64,000 bases of DNA. Origin: Aegilops tauschii subsp. strangulata. Its lineage: Eukaryota > Streptophyta > Magnoliopsida > Poales > Poaceae. The notes below the pieces were generated by a model. It was not told the origin of the DNA. It searched no databases and was given only the letters and a program-made list of their open reading frames with translations. Positions 11,687 to 23,783 of the stretch are shown here, one piece after another (position 1 is the first letter of the stretch; each line of letters begins with the position of its first letter). The stretch lies in assembly GCF_002575655.3 (NCBI RefSeq), contig NC_053037.3, positions 50,666,242 through 50,730,241 on the forward strand, written 5' to 3'. A program made the translations under genes and the position numbers.

Positions 11687-12769
11687 CTAATCCTTTGTCA
11701 TAGAATGACTATATTCCCATTCAATATGCTTTAGTTTCTTTTCCCAATGATTTATTTCATCATCTAAATCAGCCTCTTCCATGCATTCAGATATACATTT
11801 ATTTTTATCATCATTAATTTCTGATTCTGACATAAAAGATTCAGAGTCTTCTATTGATGCAGCTTTATAGTTCATAAATCGAATACTGCTACTTCCCTCA
11901 CAATTTTGATAGCTTATGTAGTTTTCAAGTTGCTTTAATTCTTTTTTCTCTATTAATTCACCTATCTTCCATTCTTCTCCAACTCTTTCTTCACAACCAA
12001 TTTTAAGAGGATTCATAAACTTTATACCTTTTGATTGCATACTGTCAATTACATCATTCACATTTACTCTATATCTGGAGCTACTATCAATTATGTCATT
12101 CACATTTACTCTATATCTGGAGCTACTTCTATTAGTGAGCCTTCCTATAAATTCTATGCTTACTAGCAAATTTGTTCCTTTAAAATCTTCATAACCTTTA
12201 GTTTGGAAACCAAAACTCATTTTTTCAACAAATTCTTTTACAGGCATCATTAGGTCTAGAGCTATATAGGTTATTAATCTATTTTCATTCATGTCTCCTT
12301 CCAAAAATCCTAATGCTGCTTTGTCTACAGATTCCCATCTTCTGTCTAATAAGGTTATCAAAACCTTCGCACCTAATTTCTTCCTTGTCATACCTTTGAC
12401 TCCTATGATATACATGCCTTGATGAATATATTTATAACCACAATATTTTAATTCATTTTCAATATTTTTGCTTACAATTCTTAAATCTACTGGATGTGTT
12501 AACACACTTAATTCTGATTCTCGAGATATTCTGTATAGACCACTCTTACTTTCAAACATACCCATGTGATATACTTGTTTTGGTTTTATTTTTCTTAGGG
12601 TATCTTTCTGATATCTTTCTAGATCACTTTGTATATCTATAACTTCTTCAATACTATCAATATCATCAGCTTTGCATGATAATCTATGCTTCATGGCTAG
12701 AGGTCTTGAATCTTGCCTTACTAATTGGAGAGTTTTGTCTCTTCTAAGGAAACCTTTAGATACGTCCAT
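11687..12769 (-). CDS. Pararetroviral movement protein, full frame
   Basis: This uninterrupted 360-codon frame is the best-preserved viral gene here. It starts at 12769, overlapping the end of ORF2 (12756) by 14 bases, as expected for compact Caulimoviridae genomes translated from one RNA. The central part (about residues 90-200) corresponds to the 30K-type movement domain, with a conserved LTHPVDLRIVSKNIE stretch. Two 14-residue repeats follow, and then an acidic Ser/Glu-rich tail. The stop is TAG at 11687-11689; the same frame stays open beyond it into the coat protein, and copy A has the identical stop. Whether it is a natural terminator or an inherited defect cannot be decided here. Confidence 0.7.
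   Translation of the reverse strand: MDVSKGFLRRDKTLQLVRQDSRPLAMKHRLSCKADDIDSIEEVIDIQSDLERYQKDTLRKIKPKQVYHMGMFESKSGLYRISRESELSVLTHPVDLRIVSKNIENELKYCGYKYIHQGMYIIGVKGMTRKKLGAKVLITLLDRRWESVDKAALGFLEGDMNENRLITYIALDLMMPVKEFVEKMSFGFQTKGYEDFKGTNLLVSIEFIGRLTNRSSSRYRVNVNDIIDSSSRYRVNVNDVIDSMQSKGIKFMNPLKIGCEERVGEEWKIGELIEKKELKQLENYISYQNCEGSSSIRFMNYKAASIEDSESFMSESEINDDKNKCISECMEEADLDDEINHWEKKLKHIEWEYSHSMTKD
12042..12125 (-). repeat. 42-bp minisatellite in movement protein (2 units)
   Basis: Units at 12042-12083 and 12084-12125 correspond to the three-unit array at 8018-8143 in copy A. Confidence 0.95.
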
Positions 12770-13004
12770 TTTTCTGAATTAATATTTTAGTAGAGGAAAC
12801 TATTCCAGATGATGATAGCACAATTTCTTTGTTGCTTTGAACACTTTTTAGCTTATCTAATACTTGAATTAATAGTTGGATGATTGTGTTATTTTGTCTA
12901 ATTATTACTTTGGAATCTTCTTTTGGGGAGTCGTGATCGGAGAATCCGACAGGAGGTGACAGATATTTAGCTACTTCGTTTAATGCTTGAGTATAATCGG
13001 TCAT
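12756..13004 (-). CDS. Small viral ORF2, virion-associated-like
   Basis: This 82-codon frame lies between the ORF1 remnant and the movement protein. Its position, size and the hydrophobic heptad-like segment IIRQNNTIIQLLIQVLDKLK fit the small ORF2 protein of tungro/badna-like viruses, which forms coiled coils and associates with virions. The start ATG is 10-20 bases from the end of the upstream ORF1 remnant. Function is inferred from position and coiled-coil character only. Confidence 0.5.
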   Translation of the reverse strand: MTDYTQALNEVAKYLSPPVGFSDHDSPKEDSKVIIRQNNTIIQLLIQVLDKLKSVQSNKEIVLSSSGIVSSTKILIQKNGRI

Positions 13005-13024
13005 ATATTTATGAGATGATCAAA

Positions 13025-13490
13025 GTTTTAACCTCTTGCACCAACTTTTTTATTTCAAGTATATCTTATCTTGATTCAGTGCGTGGGAGTGACTCTTTGC
13101 CTTTACTTACGTAACGACCTATTGATAACACTTCCTCTTTAATATAATCGTTATTCTTGCAAACTGTATTCTGTCTAGCTTTTGCTTCTTCTAGCTTATG
13201 TAAAGCTAGATCAATTTTATTATTCAACCCTGAATAATTATCAGCAAGCTTTTGGTATTCTTTGAATAAACTTTCAAATTTTTGGTCTAAATTACCTTAT
13301 CTTTTTCCCCAAGATATGTAAAAATTATATCAAATCGATGACTGTATTTAACTGGCTATGAGATGTATGCCAAATATGCTTTTCAGAGGGATTTACTCTA
13401 CACCTTATATTTAGATTTTCCTTGGTATTTATTACTTTACCTGCGCTAACTTCTAAGTTTAAATATTTTAACCTTTCAATGATTAAACGC
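13025..13490 (-). pseudogene. Viral ORF1 remnant
   Basis: Two minus-strand frames cover the first ORF. The segment next to the primer-binding site reads LIIERLKYLNLEVSAGKVIN. After a frame change and stops around 13300, a second frame reads FESLFKEYQKLADNYSGLNN and a basic region ending near 13080. The second part is strongly coiled-coil, as in ORF1 proteins of tungro/badnaviruses. Internal stops make it non-functional. Confidence 0.45.
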
Positions 13491-13491
13491 T

Positions 13492-13504
13492 GGACCTAAT
13501 ACCA
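13492..13504 (-). promoter_or_regulatory. Pararetroviral primer-binding site (tRNA-Met type)
   Basis: On the minus strand the sequence reads TGGTATTAGGTCC, close to the TGGTATCAGAGC complement of initiator tRNA-Met. It lies exactly between the intergenic leader and the first viral ORF, where Caulimoviridae prime minus-strand synthesis. It has diverged at about three positions. Confidence 0.6.
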
Positions 13505-13510
13505 ACAATA

Positions 13511-14812
13511 TAGGGAATAAAAATCTTATTGGTTAATTAATATTAGATCAGATTTTGATTAGATTAGTATGTGATTAGGTTAATTTGGGATTAGGTGAAA
13601 AGTGGTAGACAGGTATGCTTTTTATCTTGAATAGTATTTACTGTTCACTAGGTAGGGCACTATTCACAATAGTATTTACTATTCAGTACACTATTTGGAA
13701 TAGTACTTCACTATTCACAGTAATATTTAATTCAATATGATTACCTTCACGGTTCTGACTTAATTATATATTTGTTACAGGATCTATTCTGGGCTGGCGA
13801 GGCCAACAATTCGTCCGACGGTGTGCGCAGAGGTGTAAAATCCTACTCAGTACTCACCATATTTTTCATTATGTTGTATCAGATGTAGCTAGTTACGTTC
13901 ACTTAGCAGTTTTAATTGCAAATTTATGAGGTAAATTCCTATCGTCTTCCCAGGCAGTTTCACCCGAAGGGAACACTTCTCTACGGCCACAAGGTTCTCA
14001 TTCAAACGCCACTCTGGGCTACACAGAGAACTACACACGCAGAGGTTTCTCCTGTAGGATCCCTAGCATAAGAACTCGTTCCATAAATTCATAAATAAAA
14101 ATACCAAGTGAACCAAGAAACTACATCATTTCCACAATGTAATTTACATATGGTTTTCCTTTTCGGGAGGCCCCGAAGGGATTACACACAACTAGGAAAT
14201 TACCTTCAAACTCTTGGCGATCGAGGCGCCTTCTTGGCTATTCTACTAGCAGTAGTGGTGGCTAAACTACGAAGGAAACGGTGCTCTGGTGGAGAGTCTT
14301 GATGCTCTGAGTGCTTCGTGCTCTCCCGTCTTCTGTTGTGTTCTTGAGCCCAGCGTCTCCTTTTATAGTCACGAGGGGTGGCTACTAGGGAGGCCTTCGG
14401 GAGCCTTCCTTCACTTATTTTACACACGGTAGTATGCACGCGTGTCCTACTAGGGTACATGCGTATCCTTCTAATAATATAGAAAAGTGCGAGAGAGAGT
14501 GCCGACAAACTCTGCTTTCTTCACATGGCATTGTCTCTCGGTGAATAATTGGCTGGCCTCTGTGTACCATTCTTTGCTATTCGGCCACACAGATCTTCAT
14601 ACGATTAGCCTTCAGAGCTTCTTCTGCTTTCAAGAATTCTTGCCAGTGTATGCGTACATACATGCCAAGGCTACTTAAATTTTCAACATTTTTTTACAGG
14701 GGGTCTTCCCTGCCCATGTGATTGATAATACCTTATCAATATTTAAAATATCTTTTCTTGGAATTTCTATATATATTCGGGTCGGGTATATATATATTCG
14801 GGTCGGGTATAT
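13511..14812 (-). promoter_or_regulatory. Pararetroviral intergenic region with promoter, copy B
   Basis: This block is nearly identical to 1271-2600. The minus-strand TATAAAAGG box lies at 14361-14367. The 43-base upstream segment occurs once here. Near the CACTA junction, a 19-base unit ending TTCGGGTCGGGTAT is tandemly repeated at about 14771-14810, unlike copy A. Confidence 0.7.
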
Positions 14813-15941
14813 CATCGACCAAACCATACGTTTCTTGCGTCATCTACAAACTCCTTCCCATACTTTCTCTCGATTTTTCTCCACTGCGACCCGTCAACGG
14901 GTACTCTCAACTTTTCGTCTTTCTTACGGTCTTCTCTGTCCCATCGCATCGCCTTGGCATGCTCTTTGTTTTGGAACAAACGTTTCAACCGTGGTATTAT
15001 AGGAGCATACCACATCACCTTGACAGGAATCTTCTTCCTGGGGCGCTCGCCCTCGACATCACCAGGGTCATCGCGGCTAATCTTATAGCGCAATGCACCG
15101 CATCCCGGACAAGCGTTCAAAACACCTCGTACTCACCGCGGTAGAGGATGCAGTCATTAGGGCATGCATGTATCTTCTGCACCTCTAACTCTAGAGGGCA
15201 GACAGCCTTCTTTGCTTCATACGTACTCTCGGGCAATTCGTTGTCCTTTGGAAGCATATTCTTTATCATTACCAGCAACTTTCCAAATCCCTTGTCAGAT
15301 ACACCATTCTCTGCCTTCCATTGCAGCAATTACAGTGTGGTGCCCAACTTTTTCTTGTCAGCTTTGCGATTCGGGTACAACAATTTCTTGTGATCCTCTA
15401 ACATGCGATGCAACTTCTTCTTCTCCAAATCACTTGCGCAGTTTCTCTTTGCATCGGCAATGGCCCGACCTAGATCATCAGCGGGCTCATCTGATGCCTC
15501 TTCTTCAGCTTCTTCCCGCATTGCCGGCTCAGCTTCTTCCCCCATTGTTGTATCATCGTATTCAGGGAACCCATGGCCGGGATAGCTGTCGTCGTCCTCT
15601 TCTTCTTCATTGTCTTCCATCATAACCCCTCTTTCTCCGTGCTTGGTCCAAACATTATAGTGGGGCATGAAACCGGACTTAAACAGGTGGACATGAATGG
15701 TTCTTGACGTACAGTAATTGTGATCATTCTTACAGACAGCACATGGACAAGGCATAAAACCATCCGCCCGCTTGTTTGCCTCAGCCGCAAGCAGAAAAGT
15801 ATGCACGCCATTAATGAACACGGGAGAGCATCGGTCATCATACATCCATTGTCGGCTCATCTTCATTACACAACACCGAAAAGACCAAATTAATACAAGT
15901 TCATACATAAAGTTCATACATATATATAGTTCATAAAACAC
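14813..15941 (-). pseudogene. TNP2-like CACTA transposase, N-terminal part
   Basis: Minus-strand frames 15941-15330, 15329-15117 and 15120-14812 together give the start of an En/Spm-type transposase. The N-terminal transposase-associated domain includes MSRQWMYDDRCSP and CPCAVCKNDH with paired Cys/His. An acidic linker follows, and then the beginning of the catalytic Transposase_21 region (DDPGDVEGERPRKKIPVKVM, with RLFQNKEHAKAMRWD after it). An in-frame TAA at 15330-15332 and a frameshift near 15117 inactivate it. The catalytic core is missing beyond 14813. Confidence 0.8.
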
Positions 15942-15966
15942 TTAAATGCAACAAACAAATAAATCT

Positions 15967-16290
15967 CTAGCTAAAGCATTTAAATGCAACAACAAATGCG
16001 ATCAAGATCGCAACTAAGGTAACAATTGATCCAACAACATAATGATACCAAGCCTCACTATGAATGACATATTTTCTAATCTTTATAATCTTCAAGCGCA
16101 TTTTCTCCATCTTGATCTTGTGATCATCGACGACATCGACAACATGCAACTCCAATTCCATCTTCTCCTCTTCAATTCTTTTCAATTTTTCTTTCAAATA
16201 CTCGTTTTCTCTTTCAACTAAATTTAACCTCTCGACAATAGGGTCGGTTGGAATTTTCGGTTCACATACCTCCTAGATAAAAATATCTAT
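15967..16290 (-). CDS. Small coiled-coil protein with C-terminal membrane segment
   Basis: This frame continues upstream of its ATG at 16197 to about 16290. It encodes a Glu/Lys-rich coiled coil (LKEKLKRIEEEKMELELHVV) followed by a hydrophobic helix (GSIVTLVAILIAFVVAF) close to the C-terminus. It lies between the element terminus and the transposase on the same strand. I believe such proteins accompany several Triticeae CACTA families, but I cannot name it; a tail-anchored membrane protein is the simplest reading. Confidence 0.45.
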
Positions 16291-17130
16291 GTCAACTTGA
16301 TGGGCATAATTTGTCATAAACACGAAATGCAACAACTAGTTTTAAAAGAGAATATACAACATCCGAATCATAACAAGGACGAGGGCCGACGGGGACGGAT
16401 ATCAAAACCATGACACTATGTATAACAAACAACGTACGGGTAAGATAATTATATGAGTAACTATATATCCAAATCACACAAACATCAATTTGGTAATGTA
16501 AAACATTCATGAACAAGAGGCTCACCACGACGGAGATTTAGAAGGCACTAAGTAAACCACACCTACATATGCAAACTAAGTGTTATTTTTGACCTCAAAT
16601 TACATATAAATCAAATATTAGCACATATAATTCTCCCAAATTACTAAACTCACAAATTAATCACTATACAAAGCATTGCAAGAGCTAATCTAGCAATGAG
16701 AGATGAAAGGACAAAGTTGCTAACCTTTGTGATCATTTGAATGGATGGGGGCCTTCAAATCTTGACAAATTTTGGGCAAAATGTGTGATGAGCCCTTGAG
16801 GAAGAGGGGAAGAACAGAGAGGAGAGGGGAAAGGGGAAGAACAGAGCGAGCTCGGATGGACGAAGGGTTTATGTAGGACGACCTTTAGCATCGGTTCGTG
16901 CCACGAACCGGTACTAAAGGTGCTGGAGGGGCCCCAGACTGACAACATCCTGCCACCACTCATTTTAGTACCGGTTCGTGGAACGAACTGGTACTAAAGG
17001 TTCGCCACGAACCGGTACTAATGAGAGCAGCCAGCTAGCCGTTGGAACCGGCACTAATGGACACATTAATGCCGGCTCAAAATCAAACTGGCACTAATGT
17101 GCTTCACATTTGACCCTTTTTCTACTAGTG

Positions 17131-17980
17131 TGACAATGGCCGGCTGCAGATCACAAACTCTACAGTACATAAGGAGGTGCGATAGCCGCTGGCAATGGCG
17201 ACGGAGCAGGATGGGCCAAAGGAACGATGATGACTCCGTGAAATTGCAGCTATGCCCTTCACTTGATTTGGAAGGGAATCTGCCTGCGGGATGGATTAGC
17301 AGCGAACTACCCAAAACGCCCCTAATTGCTCAATATACTACTGAAAATTTGATGTAGTATTGCCTCGTCTGAACTGTCAAACCATAGAAATTAACGGCCC
17401 CAATTTAATTGATGTACCGTAGAAGGTCTCTATAATATGGTGGCCTACCACAGAAAATACACAGGAGCTCCTAGATGCCGGTGAACCATATATAAATATT
17501 AAATTCAAAAAAAATACCAAGAAAGATTAAAATATAAATATGTAATTCTTGGGTATCAATCATGGTCGATCATTCTACTCACATAAGAAGTCTCATGAAT
17601 GACATCCGTGGTATCCTGGGCGAAGAAAATATAGTCCGACCTACGATTTATTCAAATCGTGTTTTCTATATAATAATTTTTTTCTTGTTTACTGAGAATA
17701 CCATGATATCATTTCTTGGTATTTTTTCCATTATATTTTTGTGGATTTAATATTCATATAGGGTTAACAAGCACCCGGGAGCTCCAAATCCTCGTCCACC
17801 ACGGAAAATTCACAGGAGCTCCTTTGTGCCGTCAATCCTACCACCAATCCATTTGTAAATGGGAGTTAATATGGCATTCTTTGGAGAGCTCTCCCGCTAA
17901 AGTTATGCACTTTTAATACCGAATAAAAAATAACGCTAATAGCCCGTTATTTCCCACTAAATTTGGAGTCATTTCGCCCG
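17131..17980. other. Unassigned sequence with inverted and direct repeats
   Basis: No gene is recognised. A CAGGAGCTCCT motif occurs at about 17461 and 17812 in similar contexts (CCAC(A/G)GAAAAT.CACAGGAGCTCCT). An inverted pair of about 20 bases built on AAAATACCAAGAAA lies at 17508-17526 and 17714-17735. The region may be a degraded small element. Confidence 0.35.
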
Positions 17981-19020
<1,040 letters not shown>

Positions 19021-19548
19021 TGCCTTATTCTTTGTTTTTGTTTCTGATATATATAATGCATTGATCAAGGCTTGGTTATTAAATTAGGAGACCTTATTGG
19101 TGCTCGGGTTTTGATGTTAGAACATGTGTATATGTCAATTATATGCGATATATCATATATGATGCCTGATTGTATACTTTTGTTTTCAATTTTTCATGAT
19201 TTAAGAAAAAATTATAAATGGGGCTTAGCTTTGCTACAAATTTTCATAGCTTCTGACCAGCCGCCGCTAAATGGCATGGCCCGCTATTTAAAACATAGTT
19301 TTTTGCTCAGTGACACCATAATAATAAAAAATCATGCTCATAACTCATAAAATGAAAACTATATATTGCTGCAACCAAAGGCACGATAAAAATTACATGC
19401 ATCTTTCTTCAGGAAAAAAAAACTAGGTGTACAAACAATCGCCCACACATTTGCTGCAGGGCTGCTTTTTAATCACAAATTCACAAAGAAGAACAAGATA
19501 TCAAACAATGGATGAATGCCCGGCCGTCTTGATCAGTCAGATCAGGGA

Positions 19549-20464
19549 TCAGTAGCGGCTGCACTCGGCGGGGAGCCCCTGCGGGAACCTGTACCCATCG
19601 TCGCAGTAGTTGTAGCGCATGTAACTGCGGTCCGCCCACTTGACGGTGCCCCACTCGGCGCCGTCGAGCTGCTTGTTCATCCACCTGCCGCTGCCGGCAT
19701 GGCACGCGCCGCCGCTGACGCAGGCGTTGGCGTAGAAGTTACGGTAGGAGACGATGAAGGGCGCGTTGGACCAGTTGATCGGGATCCTGCCCTTCTCGGT
19801 CGCCCAGTAGCTGCCGTCCCACAGCGTGGCGTGGAGCCTCATGGGCTTGGAGCTAGGGTAGGCAAGGCCGCCGAAGCGCTTGAAGGAGCGGATGAAGAGG
19901 TTGTCCACCTTGAAGAGGATGTTCTCCGGGTTCCAGATGATGGTGTAGGTGTGGTAGGCGGCGGCCGGGTCGAACCAGAGGTCGAACTGGTGCTCCTTCT
20001 TGCCGTCGCCGTTGGCCCACACGTTGGTGTTGAGCACCACTGGGTGGCCGCTCGAGTTGCCCATGAACTCCATGTCGATCTCGTCGCGCCAGTTGTCGTC
20101 ACCGGAAGAAAGCTGCGCAACAGCGACGCCGAGTCAGCTGCATGAAGATCAGGCTGCGAGTCCGGACCGGAGAAATAAGAGCTGATCGACTTACGTAGAA
20201 GCAGGAGACGGTGCCAGCGGAGTTTCCTGGGATGAGCTTCATCTGGATGCTGAACTCACCGTAGAGGAACTGCTCCTTGGAGTTGAAGCCGGCGGCGCCG
20301 GATTGCTGGTTGAGATTGAGCATCACCACCTCTTGGCCGGAAGCGTCGTATCCCGTGCGGACGGTGCCGTCCGTGTTGAACCTCTTGTCTAGCCAGGACT
20401 TGGCCGAGGCGGCCTGCGAGAGCGCCAGGGCGACGGCGAGCACAGCCAGAAAGTGCCGTGCCAT
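19549..20464 (-). CDS. Xyloglucan endotransglucosylase/hydrolase, XTH1
   Basis: Two exons: 20464-20195 (90 codons) and 20112-19549 (187 codons plus stop), with a clean intron (donor GTAAGT, acceptor TTGCGCAG). The protein is 277 residues, close to the usual 280-290. It has a signal peptide (about 1-21, ending SQAASA), a GH16 domain, and the catalytic motif DEIDMEFMG at residues 100-108 (Glu101 nucleophile, Glu105 acid/base). An N-glycosylation sequon NSS follows at once, as is typical. The XTH C-terminal extension with four Cys ends in CSRY. The residue before DEID is Arg, where His is common. XTHs cut and rejoin xyloglucan in the apoplast during wall loosening. The start ATG follows a TATA box at 20567-20573 by about 100 bases. 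XTH2 is a tandem copy with about 96% protein identity. Confidence 0.92.
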
Positions 20465-20566
20465 GATGGATGTCCTGGACTAGAGGGCTTCCTGGAATCA
20501 AATGAGCTTACAAAGTGGTGTGCCTTGTGCGGTGTGTGGTGAGAAGAAGCACGGGAGATGTCGCGG

Positions 20567-20573
20567 TTTTATA
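20567..20573 (-). promoter_or_regulatory. TATA box of XTH1
   Basis: The minus strand reads ACTATAAAACC, a consensus TATA box about 103 bases upstream of the ATG. The downstream sequence GGTGAGAAGAAGCACGG (20538-20554) is the uninterrupted counterpart of the copia insertion site in XTH2. Confidence 0.75.
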
Positions 20574-20980
20574 GTGGTGCCCTGCACTGCTTGTTGATGC
20601 ATGGGGCACAATTTTTTGCATGCATGCATTATCGATCGGGTGGGCGCGAAGGTCGTTACAATTATTCGGGCAGCACATGGGTACAACCTGCCATAATCCC
20701 TAATCTTTGGTGTGTTCATACGTACTCCTACATCGGTGGTTTGATGATGTGTCTAAAGGGACACTTGGATTACTGTGGGACCCAGAAATTGGGTGGTGGA
20801 ACCACTGATTAAGCCTATCAGCAAAGCAAAGATTAAGTGGTGTTTTCCAGTCGAGTGACACGTACCGCCACTGATGATGGCTCGCTAATCTCGGCCATTC
20901 ATTCATTTTCTTTTGAGTTTTTTTTCGAAAAATATTAATTTCATTTTCTTTTGAGTTGGCCATTCATTCATTTCCATATA

Positions 20981-21282
20981 CTCCCTCCATTTTTATATAC
21001 AAGGCCACAAACTCAAATTACAGGTACAAGGTAAAAATTTAATGCATAGTTTACAAGTCAAACTTTTCTTTTCATTTACTGGGATCATTAATACGCAACA
21101 TGCATGGAAGAAAATTGAGTGGAGGAAGTAGTTAGTGTTATTATGATAGCATGCATGCAAGTATTAAACAAGTTACTACTACGAGAAAATATCATTAATT
21201 TTTTCCTCGATTACTGTTGGTGGCCTTGTATTGATGCAAAACGTATATTTCATAGTGGCCTTGTATAAGTAAATGGAGGGAG
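20981..21282. mobile_element. Stowaway MITE upstream of XTH1
   Basis: Terminal inverted repeats CTCCCTCCATTTTTATATAC and the complement of GTATAAGTAAATGGAGGGAG enclose 302 bases, flanked by TA duplications (20979-20980, 21283-21284). The matching upstream region of XTH2 lacks it. Confidence 0.85.
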
Positions 21283-21538
21283 TACTTGTGTGTTCGTCGG
21301 TTAACCACCTCGCGGTTATCGCGCATCAAACATACCATGTTACTAGCATGCACAACGAAATTTAGGGACCTAATCCTGATTAGCAACCAATCGGACAAAT
21401 TAAGCTATGACGGGGCCATTCACAAAAATAAACCGATTTTGGGACCTGTGAGCCATCGCTCAATGATGCATTGCGCGTTAGAAATGGAGTAAAGCTTGCA
21501 TGCCACATTGGAACCGGATAGATGCTTAGGGCATCTCC

Positions 21539-22362
21539 AACGCGGACTTTTAAACTGCCTTCCGGACCTTGAAAGCCATCCAACATGGGTCTGTATCGGT
21601 TCACAGGGTGATTCGGGCATACTTTCTCCCGTAAATCAGAGACAAACCGTTGGGAGAGGGGCGGGGGGTTGAGGGCGTCTTGGCCGTTGCCACGCCCGTG
21701 TCTGACCGCTGCCACGTTCGTGTCTGACTGCTCTAACCCACCCAACAACCCCACCTGGCTCTCCTGTGTTTTCCTTCGGATGCACTTGCCGATGGCCGCT
21801 CGACATCAATGCAACCAAGAGCACGCAGCGGCCGACATTGATGCCTGCGATTTCATCGGACGAGAGAGCGGCGCAGACGGACGCAACCACTCAGGGGCCG
21901 CCGCTCCAATGCGGTTGTAGCTTCCCGAGGAAGCAACTCCGACGACTGCGGCGCATTGAAGCGGCTGACTGACCCTTTGCATGGCCTGGCTGCGGCTATT
22001 TAGGCCATGCTCCAGCGCTGTCCATATCGCAATCTCTTCGCTCCTCCTCCTCCTCCTCCTCCTCCCCTTCCCACCCCTCTTCGTCCAATTTGCCGGACGG
22101 TTGAACTGTGTAAATTATGTCTGTTTAGTGTTCTTTTGGTAATGTTATGTGAATTATGCCCGTTTGTTATCGGTTTATATGTATGTTTCTTGTCAATTGG
22201 GGTTGTTTGGTGATTTACGTAGTACACTGCATTATTTTGTATGGATATAAGGTGTTGGACATGAGATATGTGGCTGTGGATGTGCTAATTTGAAAACTGT
22301 CCGGTCACTATTCACGAACGCGCCCGGGGTGTTGGATTTGACAATTACGGTTGTAGATGATC
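21539..22362. mobile_element. Candidate TIR element (GGGCATCTCCAAC ends)
   Basis: The left end GGGCATCTCCAACGCGGAC starts exactly where XTH1/XTH2 homology stops. An imperfect inverted match GTTGTAGATGATC lies at 22350-22362. No coding capacity is recognised; a CTCCTCC run sits at about 22040-22060. Target duplications are not clear. Confidence 0.35.
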
Positions 22363-22404
22363 TAATGATCTTGCGTCACCTCGAACAAGGAAATGTGATT
22401 ATTG

Positions 22405-22565
22405 GTGCATGCGAGCGGGTAACCTTGTTGTTAGCACAGCTCTCACGGCTCCGCCGGTGGGTGGACGAACATGCACATGCAGAAGATGGTGATGAGCAGA
22501 TAGCCTGCCCGGTGTGGCGGTGGACGCGCGGCAGCATACTCGCTAGTTCCTTCGTTCGGCGATCA
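22405..22565. repeat. Dispersed repeat, copy 2
   Basis: This is related to 9750-9930 over about 160 bases, in the same orientation. No family is recognised. Confidence 0.6.
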
Positions 22566-23534
22566 TAATAACGGACGCGAATATAATGCCAAAGCACGTG
22601 AAGATACCGCAAAAGACCGCGGTCTCTCCACTCTCCAGCGAAGAGGCTGGCAGACTTTGTCCAAAGCGCCAACGGACGAAGTATATAGGAGACGGTGCCC
22701 AACATCTGTACATGCATGTCAGCCTGTCCCTGTCAGGTCGATCAGTTCGTTATATATTACAAGTATTATATACTCCTCTGTACTAATATATTTATAGTCG
22801 AGGGAACTTGTATTAGTTTCTTCCGGCTACAAGTATTTCAGTACAAAGATAGTACTTCCTTCGTCTGAAAATACCGGTCCAAACAATGGATGTATCTAGA
22901 TGTATTTTAGTTCTATATACACCTATTTATATCCATTTCTACGACATGTATTTCCGGACGGACGGAATATATATCATGAACACCGACGACCGATATTATC
23001 AGTGGAGAACAGCACAAAAGTATATATGTAGACCGACCATACACGCGGTGCCGGAGAAGGATAAGGTATGCATTATTGTGGCTGCTGGCACGGTCGGGTA
23101 TAAAGATGTAGTAGCGCGTATGCATGCATGATACATTGATACAGGTGCTCTTGTGTTCTTGGACAAGCAAACGTACGTATTCATATTTCAATACTGATTG
23201 GCCGAACATGCTTTGCCGCGCAGCACTATTTGCACATGCATTGCAATCTACCGTAATACAGTGTTGGGCCGTCGATGCCCGAATTTTCCTGAACATTTAA
23301 GATTACATTTTCTACGAAAATATAGTGCATATATATAATGCTTGTGAATAAAAAGTGCACTATGATTCATAGCGATAAGTACCTACCATGGTATCCTACC
23401 ACTAATGATATAATCTTGTACTATGGGAGTTCATTGACTATGTACTCCCTCCGTCCGGAATTACTTGCCGCTCAAACGGATTTATCTAGCACTACTGGTC
23501 AGTCGGAGTATATGACATTCTTTTGAAGTCCTTT
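22566..23534. other. Intergenic DNA with two Stowaway remnants
   Basis: No gene is seen. A Stowaway-like MITE lies at 22855-22967: its inner part GATGTATCTAGATGTATTTTA is the centre of a common grass Stowaway, and the ends are CTTCCTTCGTC and GACGGACGGAA next to TA. A truncated Stowaway half lies at 23443-23510 (CTCCCTCCGTCCGGAATTAC). The rest is AT-rich and unassigned. Confidence 0.55.
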
Positions 23535-23783
23535 GCTCATAGACCCCAAAACAAAATTTCCGATCATAGCACATAAAAGTAGTATATTGCTGTATCAACT
23601 CAAAGGCACGGTGAAATTTTACATGCTTCTTTTCTTTAGGAAAAATAAACTACTAGTATACAAACAATCGCCCACACATTGCTGCAGGGCTGCTTTTTAA
23701 TCACAAATTCACAAAAGAGGTTTCAAGAAAAACATATCAATATCAAGTTATCAACACTGGATGCCCGGCCGGTCCGGCTGGGA

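Larger units (their letters stand above)
11311..14812 (-). mobile_element. Endogenous pararetrovirus, copy B (partial)
   Basis: Read on the minus strand from 14812, this holds the intergenic region, a primer-binding site, ORF1 remnant, ORF2, an intact movement protein, and the beginning of the coat protein, broken at about 11311. It is the 5' half of a viral genome preceded by the 3' intergenic region of another unit, which requires a concatemer or circular template. It lies in the same orientation as copy A and overlaps it in two blocks at high identity. Its right border joins a truncated CACTA transposase at 14813. Confidence 0.85.
14813..17130 (-). mobile_element. Truncated CACTA transposon
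   Basis: The 5' terminus (minus-strand sense) is at 17130, ending TTTTTCTACTAGTG on the plus strand, i.e. CACTAGTAGAAAAA on the minus strand. Subterminal inverted repeats built on TTAGTACCGGTTCGTG and AACCGGCACTAATG fill 16870-17105. Inside are a small coiled-coil/membrane ORF and the start of a TNP2-type transposase. The element is cut at 14813, where pararetroviral DNA begins, so the other end is lost. Its transposase start and subterminal repeats match the element beginning at 55232. Confidence 0.8.
19310..21538. repeat. Segmental duplication, unit 1 (XTH1 unit)
   Basis: The whole interval is related to 23535-24798 joined to 30009-30958. Homology covers the 3' flank (CAATCGCCCACACATT..), both exons and the intron, the promoter, and upstream DNA ending at GATAGATGCTTA (21538 and 30958). 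Differences are mainly element insertions: a Stowaway in unit 1, a copia element and a Helitron-like piece in unit 2. Confidence 0.85.
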